From Isohypsibius dastychi (taxonomy: Eukaryota; Tardigrada; Eutardigrada; Parachela; Isohypsibiidae), in contig JAQIWT010000887.1 in the NCBI GenBank assembly GCA_034696485.1, positions 1 through 14,152 on the forward strand: a stretch of 14,152 nt of DNA. Reading direction: 5' to 3'. Both the position numbers and the translations under genes were made by a program. The notes below the pieces were generated by a model. That model had not been told where the DNA came from. It worked only from the letters and a program-made list of their open reading frames with translations, and did no database searches. Positions 6,985 to 14,152 of this stretch are shown here, piece after piece. Numbering within the stretch: position 1 is the stretch's first letter; each line of letters opens with the position of its first letter.

Positions 6985-8853
6985 ATGCGGAAGTTCCTTT
7001 CAGTTATTAATTCGACCGCAGCCATCACAATGTTGTTCTTTTTGTTGTTGCTGCTCGTTGCTGGATCCTATTGCCGACCTATACCAATTGCTTCCGAACA
7101 TTTCGACGAATCTGGTGAGCCAGACTCCAGACTTCAATTTTGTTTAATTATTTTTTCTGAACGTTCCTGTTTCCAGTCCAAGAAAAACAAACTTCGTCAA
7201 GCGTCTTCCAGGAAAACATTGTTCCCGATAACGTCGTGTTGCAAAACGAGCCACCCCAAATCTTAAAAGCAGGCAAGTGTGAAAGTTTGCCGGGGGTCGG
7301 AAAAAAGGTTCTTCGAGGTTTTCAGGTCTATGTTTTTTTTCTGCAGACGGATTTTTCACTTCTTCTACAATTTTTCCACGAGGGACATTCTACGGTCCGA
7401 ATTTAACCGTTAGACTTGATCCGGAGACTGAGGAAATTCGAGGAACTCGCGTCGATTCAGGCAGGTTCTTTCAGAATATTTATCGCTGAGTTCATTCTTT
7501 GAAAATGTTTGCTTAGGTCAAATGTGGACCGTTTCTGCATCCACCGCCACGACTATTTTGATCTGTTTTGCCGTTTATGTGGTTGTGTTCGTTATACGCC
7601 GGCGTAAACGAAATTCGCTTCCGGTACGCTGACTTGGGTGTTTTCCACTTCCGTTTTGACGTTTTTGTTTCAGGATATCCGTTACACAATTTTATGGCCT
7701 CGAAGAACGTCGGTCTCTCGAGAATGTTTGAAGATTCACCGAGAAATTGGACGTGGAAACTTCGGATCAGTTTTTGCTGGTCATGTTGTGATGCCGGGAC
7801 GCCGAGAAAACCAACAGTTCGTCGCGATTAAAAACGCAGATCGTAAGTCGGTAAACCAACGCGTTTATTGCTTGTCCTTATTCTGTGTTTGTTCTGTTCT
7901 CAGGTAAAAAAAAGGCCTCCGTGCTGCAGCTCAAAAACGAAATCGAAACGCTTCAAGGAATTGCTCGGCACCGGAATGTTGTCGGTTTGGTCGGGTTTTA
8001 TCTTGGCAGAAACTTCAGCACTGCACTTCTTGACCTTTGTGTTGGCATGGACCTTCGTGGATACCTTATGACTCGGACAAGAGAGTCGTTTCCTGGTTTT
8101 GATGAATTTTGTCGGCTGATCAGCTCTCAGATTTGCGCCGGAATGATTCATCTTGGAGCGAGACCCGTTATTCATCGCGATCTCAGTCTGCGAAATGTTC
8201 TTCTTACTTTTGACGGCGTTTTTACGGCAAAGATCTGCGATTTTGGTCTCGCAGTGGCCGGTGTTTATGGTGAACTGATTGCCGACATGGAGGAGATGTT
8301 GCCTTGGCCCAGTGCACCGCTAGAGTCTTTGAGAAATCGCATCTACTCGGTTCACTCTGACATCTGGTCGTTCGGAATTCTACTCTTCGAGTTGCAGTCA
8401 TTCGGCACCCATCCATTCCCGGCAGCTAAATCTCCTGCCGACTTGCTTCGGATTCTGCAGTGTGTTGATGGGATTGTTTGTCCGGAAATGCCCCCCCTGA
8501 TGTAAGCTTCTTCTTTTTTTCTGTCCAGATTCAGAGTTTCTCAACATGATTACGTTACTTTCAGGCAAGCGGTGATTTCGGGATGCACGAGTATGATCCC
8601 TAAAAACCGGATGTCATTTGCCGATGTTCTTCACCTGTTAGCTGTCGAAGAAATCTACCCATCGTGTGACGAAGTATTACCGGTTTCCAAATCGTATGGA
8701 ACTTCAACACGTGCGGGGAGTGATCGAGGGGGGCACAGGATCGGAGATCTCGCAGATATCAACGAGGAAGCCGAAGAAAGTTTCCCCTTCCCCCACGAAT
8801 TGCCAGCTTCTGCATGCCAGATGGACGTGGTTGATAATCGGCTGGATGATTAG
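6985..8853 (+). CDS. Receptor tyrosine kinase-like protein, paralogue of the first kinase
   Basis: Seven exons: 6985-7114, 7177-7272, 7347-7460, 7517-7623, 7674-7842, 7904-8501, 8565-8853, giving 500 aa. The protein starts with a signal peptide (MLFFLLLLLVAGSYC core). An ectodomain of about 90 residues with one NLT sequon follows, then a membrane helix (about 126-140) closed by RRRKR. The kinase domain shows GRGNFG (175-180), VAIK (K202), a probable alpha-C Glu at 218, HRDLSLRN (296-303), DFG (318-320) and SDIWSFG. The stretch equivalent to PVRWxAPE is degenerate (PWPSAPLE, 339-346), which may affect substrate binding. A tail of about 60 residues is acidic and ends in DNRLDD. The introns at 7273-7346 and 7461-7516 need GC donors (CAG|GCAAGT and CAG|GCAGGT). 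Only these keep the frame into the membrane helix. The last three intron positions match those of the gene at 224-1953. Ligand and ectodomain family are unknown. Confidence 0.86.
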
Positions 8854-9141
8854 AAAAGGCCTTTCAAGGATCCGGCCATAGGATTTTTCCTTGCCATTCC
8901 TAAGGTATTGTATGTCGGCTAGTTAATTGGTCAAGTCTGTTACTTTTTATGTTATTTTGGCAAGTAGAGTCTTGGCGAATCTCATGCTTTCCCAAATTGC
9001 TTTAAGAGCTTTCCACTTGATATGGATGGTTTAATTTCGAATAATTATTTTGATGTAATTTGTTGGCCCGGCTTTTCTAAATAATGATCTTTTCAGTTCA
9101 TCATAAATCATGTTCCAATAATAAAATTCATCGGCAATAAA
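8854..9141 (+). terminator. 3' UTR of the second kinase with two AATAAA signals
   Basis: AT-rich sequence after the stop contains AATAAA at 9120-9125 and again at 9136-9141. A 3' UTR of about 280-300 nt is therefore likely. No coding signal was seen in it. Confidence 0.55.
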
Positions 9142-9589
9142 CTCTCGTATTCATGTGTTAATATAAGCTCAAATAGCGTTGAAAGTTTAGTATGTTGCAG
9201 AAGTTGAATTTTGAGATCCTACTGATGAACACGGGTTATTAAATCTGGTCTAGTTTAGCTCAGAAACGTCAGACTTTCCTGAGTTTGCTTGGTAACAACA
9301 AATACCTGTTGAATATTATCTGAACAACTGACAATATTATCCAAACAAATAGCAATATTATCGGAACAAATGATAACGGATAATTATCAGTTTCATGGTG
9401 TGACGAAATTTTGAACGGCTGCTTCCGGTTCCCATCTGAAGTTGATTTGATTTTGACCAGTCGGTGGGATGGCTAATGCTACCAACCGCGAATCAGGTCA
9501 CGGAATTTTCCCACCCCCAATGCGCCTGCCTCCTTAGACACTTTCGCAATTTCGATTGGTCGATTTGGGCCAAGCGCGCCAGGGCCTGA
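9142..9589. other. Intergenic spacer with short AT-rich repeats
   Basis: No gene was found on either strand. The spacer carries three imperfect copies of a unit of about 21 bases (see 9311-9377). It then runs into the promoter of the RRM gene. Confidence 0.5.
9311..9377. repeat. Three imperfect tandem copies of AATATTATCnnAACAAA
   Basis: Copies start at about 9312, 9333 and 9354. Each has AATATTATC, two variable bases, AACAA, and a few bases more, for a period of about 21. A degenerate fourth copy (ATAATTATC) follows to 9389. Each AATATT core is itself palindromic. Confidence 0.8.
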
Positions 9590-9597
9590 TATAAATA
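9590..9597 (+). promoter_or_regulatory. TATA box of the RRM protein gene
   Basis: A TATAAATA octamer lies 141 bases before ATG 9731. Two TCAGTCT initiator-like heptamers follow at 9611-9617 and 9624-9630. The second would place the start site about 36 bases from the first T of the TATA box. This is the clearest core promoter in the window. Confidence 0.6.
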
Positions 9598-9730
9598 TCA
9601 GAACATTCGATCAGTCTGCCACCTCAGTCTTGCACAAATCGTCTTGCACATACTCCTAATTTCAAGTCTTCTTTCGATCGAATCTTTGATCGTATTTTTG
9701 CTTTATCTGGTGCATTTGACCTTTATTGAT

Positions 9731-11621
9731 ATGGACCTGAGTGCCACTTCCGCAACACTACAGCAACAACAAGACGACCGCGACAACAGCCCCACATTTT
9801 CCATCAAGCAGATCGCTGAAGGATTCCTGACGATCACGGAAACATCTGTGGAGCTGACAGTGCTGACCTTTCCTCCTGGATCACCAAATATCCCAGAAGA
9901 CAGCAGAATCCTGGTCAGCTATGTGCCAAATAAGGTAGGATGTTGTCTTCCCGGAACTTCTTGTTCAGTTTTTTGCAGTCGTTCTTTTTTGACCATTTGT
10001 GGCCTTTTCTGCATTTCTGACCGTATCTGTTCATTGCAGATGGACGATCTGAGTTTTTCTGAGATGTTTGCCGAAATTGGGACCGTCCTTGAGGCGAACA
10101 TCGTTCGGGATCTCAAAGGTAGGAATCTCCAAAAACGTGTTTAACCTGTTTTCGTGATCAGGTTTGCAGGTGAATTTTCGCTCTGGTGGTGTTTCCATGC
10201 TGATGATGGTAAACTGAGCTTTCTTGTTTTTTTCAGGAGAGTCGAAAGGTTACGGATTCGTCTCTTTTGAGAAAATGGAACATGCCCGTTTTGCTTTACG
10301 AATGTTGAATGGGAAGGAGATCATGTCAAAGCGGATTAAGGTATGTGACATGCACTTCCGGTCACATTTGACCTCCTTTATTTCTGGTTGGTTTGCAGAT
10401 CGTACCTGCTCGTGCCTGGAGTCCCGGATATGGAAAGGGCAGCGTGTACATCAAGGGGTAAGGGAGTGTTCTCGGTCGGTCATTTTCATTTGTAGTTTCT
10501 GACTTGCTGATTCAACATGGTTAGCACCTTGTTGAATTCTTCTCCTATTCTCTTTTCTGATTTCTTTTTGGATTTTTTTTCCATATTTCTTATTCAGAAT
10601 TGTTTTATAGTTGTTGGTTGTTGACTTGCTCTTCTAATCTCACTTCCGGTTTCTTTTTATGATTTTTTCTTCCGATTTCTTTCTTCTGATTTCTTCTAAT
10701 TTCTTTCTCTGATTTCTTCTTCTAGTTTCTTTCTCTGTTTCTCCTTCTAGTTTCTTTCTCTGTTTTCTTCTTATGAATTTCTTCCTCTAATTTCCTTTAT
10801 CGGTTCTTCTTTTGTTAGTAACTGTCGCTTGTTGTTTTTCTAGTTTGAGTACGAGCTGGACCGTGCTCGACCTGTTTCGGCATTTCAACAACGTCGAAAT
10901 AGGAAGCGTCACGAACTGCAAGTTGTTGCTGAAAGATGGTGTGAACACTGGGACAGGTTTTGTCGACTTCGCCACCCGTGAACTGGCCGACCTTGCGATC
11001 TCTCATCATCAAAACGTCATTCCGCCGAGTCAGCTTCTGCCGCTTACTCTATTGAGATCGAGAAAAGCCAAATCCCCATCAAGCTCTCCAGTTGATATCC
11101 CGACGACATCCATGCCACCTGGAGCCACAAGCGGAATTAATTCAGGAAGCAGCAGTTCTTCCGCTTCAGTGGAGCTGTACCGCCCTCCCCAACTTCGAAA
11201 CCGTGCCGATTCCGCCGGAAGGAAAAAGCAGCAGCCAAACATTCCGTACATCCTGGAGGTTTCAAATATCACACGGACTCAGGATGCGGCTTATCTTCGT
11301 GCGGTTTTCTCACAATATGGTGCAGTTGTTGATACGAAGGTGCGTGATTTGTGAAATATTCCTCGCACCTTGTTTTCGGTTTTTGATATCGAAATTTTAG
11401 GTAACGTTGAATGGATCAGATGTGGGAGGTGGGAAAGGAGAAGTCATGATGTTTGACGGAATTGAGGTGAATTTATAAGATTTTTACATTGGATCTAAGT
11501 GATGTGTCATGTTCTGTTTTGATTTCAGGCTTTTTGCGCTGCTCAGGAACTGAACGGCTTCCAAATACTTCCTGGCAAGTGGATTTTTGTGGGAATACGT
11601 TGCCGGAATCAACGGCCATGA
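9731..11621 (+). CDS. Three-RRM RNA-binding protein, ELAV/Hu-like architecture
   Basis: Seven exons: 9731-9934, 10040-10118, 10237-10340, 10399-10457, 10844-11339, 11401-11466, 11529-11621, giving 366 aa. RRM1 has RNP2 ILVSYVP (60-66) and RNP1 KGYGFVSF (98-105). RRM2 has RNP2 VYIKGL (145-150) and a good RNP1-like TGTGFVDF. A Ser/Pro-rich linker with a poly-Ser run follows. RRM3 (about 283-360) has RNP2-like YILEVSNI but a degenerate RNP1 (KGEVMMF). Two adjacent RRMs, a linker and a third RRM is the ELAV/Hu layout, though RBMS-type or other two/three-RRM families cannot be excluded, so I give no symbol. Such proteins bind U- or AU-rich RNA and act in splicing or mRNA stability; here that is inferred. 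RRM1 and RRM2 are joined by only about 15 residues. RNP2 of RRM2 is split by a 386-nt pyrimidine-rich intron. The N-terminus has a short Gln run. Confidence 0.85.
10540..10843 (+). repeat. Polypyrimidine repeat tract inside the long intron of the RRM gene
   Basis: Intron 10458-10843 is three to six times longer than its neighbours. Its 3' half is a run of TTTCTTTCTCTG / TTTCTTCTTCTAG-like repeats, with many CTAG and CTGAT elements before the real acceptor TTTTTCTAG at 10843. It contains several decoy branch-point/acceptor-like sites. Confidence 0.75.
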
Positions 11622-11935
11622 AGGATGGACCAAAAGAAAGGATGCATCCTCGGCTTGTTTTTTGTTGCTGATTTTTTAAATTGTTCAGTCATTTTTGTAT
11701 TTCCCCAGATAGATCTGAGCTTTTATTTTAGAGAGGCAGCTATTTTCAAGTGACTGTTTTTTGAAATGTTTTAAGATGTTTTACTTTCATTCTCGAATTT
11801 TTCTTGAGAACGGAAACCGATAAAAGAATATGGTTGAAATGATATCGGTGGTTGTATCAGCTGCGATTTTCGTACACTAATCAGGTAGATCAGTGCATAA
11901 ATCAAACTTGTAGAACTTTATGACAAAATCGGTCA
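11622..11935. other. 3' UTR and spacer after the RRM gene
   Basis: AT-rich sequence without a supported gene. No canonical AATAAA was found in the first 250 bases after the stop, so the poly(A) site of the RRM gene is not identified. Nothing else is recognised here. Confidence 0.4.
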
Positions 11936-12455
11936 ATGGCAGGTGAGACATGTTTTCGGGCGAAGGTAATCTTTACTACACCACACTGGCGTATCGACGT
12001 AAACAGAGTGCTTGTTGTGCTTTTTTGGGGAGGGGGGTTGATTCCTAGAAGAAGTAGGGAGGGGGAATATGTTCAGGAAACTGGCGTTCTACGCCTGTGT
12101 GCTGCTGTGCGTTGGTTAAATTCGTTTAAAATTTTTTCAAAGTTTTTCGTTCGTACAAGTTCGTTTTGAGCTTATCGTACAAACAAAGACTCCTAAAAAT
12201 GTGTTGTTGATTAAGTGCTACATCAATCGCTCGTTTGATTATCAAATCTCTCAGGTTCGTGAGCTCGCGAAGTTTGTTTACGTTTATGTTAAGGTTTTAA
12301 GATTTTTTCGATGTCGTTTCATTTTAAATTTGCTCTTGATCAAGTTCCTAAAAATCAATTACTAAAAACGGTTTGCTTGTGTGTTTATGCGTTCTTGGTT
12401 ACGGAAACTCGTTCTGCTTATCATTAGTTTATTGCTAAAACGTATGATTGCAGGT
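11936..12455 (+). promoter_or_regulatory. Upstream region of the Artemis-like gene; possible 7-base first coding exon plus intron
   Basis: ATGGCAG at 11936-11942 is followed by a strong donor (GTGAGA). The sequence before the Artemis-like ATG ends in an acceptor (GATTGCAG, 12446-12453). Joining them keeps frame and would give Met-Ala-Gly before the Met-Met start, with an intron of 511 nt. It is equally possible that the region is plain 5' flank and that the gene starts at 12456/12459. A G-rich cluster lies at 12027-12066. CGTACAA occurs twice, near 12152 and 12176. Confidence 0.35.
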
Positions 12456-14076
12456 ATGATGAGTACATTCAGTGGTATAATCACCGAATTTCCTGGACTC
12501 TCTGTTGATAACTTTACCGGACCAAATCTCTCATCCACACTATTCTTTCTGTCCCACTGTCATCGAGGTGATTCACTCTATTTAGTTTACAAAAAGTTAA
12601 TCATGTCTTTGCTGCGCCAGACCACATGAATGGATTAGGATCGGTGCAGTTCGCAAGTTATTTGTCCGCAAGGTCCGTGTTGATCACAGGACGGAACGAA
12701 ATCATTTTCAGCTTTCTGTGAGAGAATTCATTTTTTCTTTGTAGCAAATCGCGAAGGATTTACTTATCGGCTGGGTCAGCCTCGATCCTTCGCAATCATG
12801 AAAGATTCAAGATACCATCTGAGACCATGTCGAGAATGGTAAATTTGCCGTTTTCTGGTTCGATTTTACATCATAATTTTTATCCCAGATTGAACTGGAG
12901 ACCCACGTGGAAACTTTCGTGAACCTGGTGGACGAAAACAAAGGTCGTGCTTGCGAAGTATGCACACAAGACGCCGCAGCTGTTGTTTATGTGTACGATC
13001 ATTGATTTCGATATTGCAGAGGATGTTATCGGTGACTCTGCTTCCCGCGAACCATTGCCCCGGTTCGGTCATGTTCATATTCAAGAACGATCAGGAATGC
13101 GTTCTGTACACCGGCGATTTCCGGTTCTACCGCAATCAGTTACCTGGATTGGACTTCCTTCTTGAATTGGCTGGAAATGTTACTTCACTCTATCTGGATA
13201 CCACATTTGCCCAGAAAAGACTTGAAAATTCATTCGTTACCCGGGAAGAAGCTATCCTGACCGTTTGTCGATCTGTTGATCGATGGGAGCGCCAGATTCC
13301 GGGCGGTCGAGTATGTTTCCTGACAAAAGCGGAGTTTGGCTACGAGGCAGTATTCGAAGAAATAAACAAATGTTTCAAGAAGCCGGTAATACCATACTCA
13401 TTTACATCTGTTAGATACCTGATTAATAATTGTTTTAGATACACGTTTGCGATTATAAGTTTTCCTTGTACGATGATATGCCGGAAGTTCAGAAATGCCT
13501 TACTCGCGCACACGACATTACCAATTTTCATGCTTGTCACGCGGTGAGGTTTTTCAGCGATTCTCTCTTCCTCGGGAGCTGTGTGATCATAATCATCTTT
13601 CATTTGCAGCATAATGAGGACTTCTGCGTCGCCAAGATAGCGGACAACAAGACATTGTTGATTGTACTCTGCGCTATGACTTTCTCACTTCAGGAATACA
13701 TGGGTATGAAATCTCGCCGTATCAAGCCAACAATGGAGAAGATCGCGTATTCGATGCACTGCTCCATGGAGGAGCTAGTGGCATTCGTGGACGTCATTCG
13801 ACCACGAAAAATTGTTCCTTGTGTCGTACCGCGGGGTTCTTCAGCTGAATCGGTATGAAAGGTCAACCCCTGATATTATTTCGGTATGTTACTTAACAGA
13901 CCCCGAATCTGCAGGTTTTGAAATTGTTCTGCAGCGACGAGGAGAGCTTCAGCACTGAGATTCCGGAGCCCGTTATCGCCGAACCTGAAAGCGCAAACCA
14001 AGAAATATTTCATGACGACACAGACGGCGACTTCGTTGCACCGGTCCGGCCATCCAAGAGACCGCGGAAGGAATAA
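12456..14076 (+). CDS. DCLRE1C: Artemis-like beta-CASP DNA nuclease (SNM1/PSO2 family)
   Basis: Eight exons: 12456-12567, 12621-12672, 12745-12838, 12889-12957, 13020-13385, 13439-13543, 13610-13852, 13915-14076, giving 400 aa. Counting from ATG 12459, the metal-binding motif HCHRDH falls at 33-38. The conserved ANHCPGS His is then at 120, the TGD Asp at 141, the YLDTTF Asp (motif A) at 168, the FHACH His (motif B) at 261 and the SMH His (motif C) at 315. All metallo-beta-lactamase and beta-CASP catalytic residues are therefore present. The N-terminus (MSTFSG…FLSHCH) is closer to Artemis than to SNM1A or SNM1B. Family members cut DNA hairpins and overhangs in end joining, in the nucleus. The protein ends soon after the catalytic core in a Glu/Asp-rich stretch and SKRPRKE, a possible nuclear localisation signal. 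The long regulatory tail of vertebrate Artemis is absent. In-frame upstream ATGs at 12387 and 12444 are less likely starts. Confidence 0.92.
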
Positions 14077-14140
14077 ATCACTCCTTCCTGAACAGGAATA
14101 ATTGCCGAATAATATTGTTTTGTTCGAGGATGCGAAGCAG

Positions 14141-14146
14141 AATAAA
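14141..14146 (+). terminator. Poly(A) signal AATAAA of the Artemis-like gene
   Basis: Canonical AATAAA 65 bases after the stop codon (14074-14076), at the very end of the window. Another AATAAA at 14072-14077 overlaps the stop codon itself. Confidence 0.6.
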
Positions 14147-14152
14147 CCATGA

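Noticed and set aside
9644-9730. Upstream extension of the RRM protein frame from 9644
   Set aside because: The start is not ATG and the added part lies in the 5' UTR just after the TATA/initiator. The first ATG is at 9731.
11936-12169. 77-codon open frame upstream of the Artemis-like gene
   Set aside because: Low-complexity translation without domain or codon character. Only its first seven bases might be coding.
12387-12455. N-terminal extension of the Artemis-like protein from ATG 12387
   Set aside because: It would add a hydrophobic stretch unlike the family, and it overlaps a plausible splice acceptor. Alignment of the HCHRDH motif favours 12459.
12990-13019. 29-base intron before the ANHCPGS exon of the Artemis-like gene
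   Set aside because: It is too short. The donor at 12958 gives a 62-base intron with phase 0 and a better match to the family.
1-14152. tRNA, rRNA, CRISPR, insertion sequence or transposase signals
   Set aside because: None were seen on either strand. The organism is eukaryotic and the repeats found are short and local.

Overview
The window is nuclear DNA of a small-genome invertebrate animal. Every gene I can assemble is built from short exons separated by introns of about 50-140 nt with GT...polypyrimidine-AG borders (one intron is 386 nt), genes lie a few hundred bases apart, 3' UTRs end on AATAAA, and there are TATA or TCAGTY initiator-like promoters. Receptor-type tyrosine kinases and an Artemis-type nuclease point to a metazoan. 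The base composition and intron sizes would fit an ecdysozoan such as a tardigrade or a small crustacean, but I cannot fix the taxon from sequence alone. Exon models were built by hand from splice-site consensus and reading-phase agreement.

Layout, left to right: (1) 224-1953 (+), a short-ectodomain receptor tyrosine kinase-like gene whose HRD motif reads HLD. (2) 2117-2885 (-), an unrecognised helical protein of about 182 aa, tail-to-tail with gene 1 (overlapping 3' ends) and head-to-head with gene 3. (3) 3085-4596 (+), an unrecognised, probably disordered, proline-rich protein carrying four Y-K/R-N-L motifs in tandem 27-residue repeats, which looks like a phosphotyrosine docking protein. 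(4) 4597-6039, mostly unexplained sequence with possible fragments of a minus-strand transcript. (5) 6040-6578 (+), a 133-aa coiled-coil protein ending in a SUMO-interaction-like IIDLT motif. (6) 6985-8853 (+), a second receptor tyrosine kinase-like gene that shares three intron positions and phases with gene 1 and appears to use two GC-AG introns. (7) 9731-11621 (+), a three-RRM RNA-binding protein with ELAV/Hu-like architecture and a TATA promoter. (8) 12456-14076 (+), a complete Artemis/DCLRE1C-like beta-CASP nuclease ending just before its poly(A) signal at the window edge.

The genes do not form an obvious pathway, with one possible exception. Two diverged kinase paralogues flank a multi-YxNL docking-like protein, so kinase(s) and substrate/adaptor could form a local signalling module. 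That link is inference from motifs and proximity only. The RRM protein and the Artemis nuclease look like ordinary single genes.
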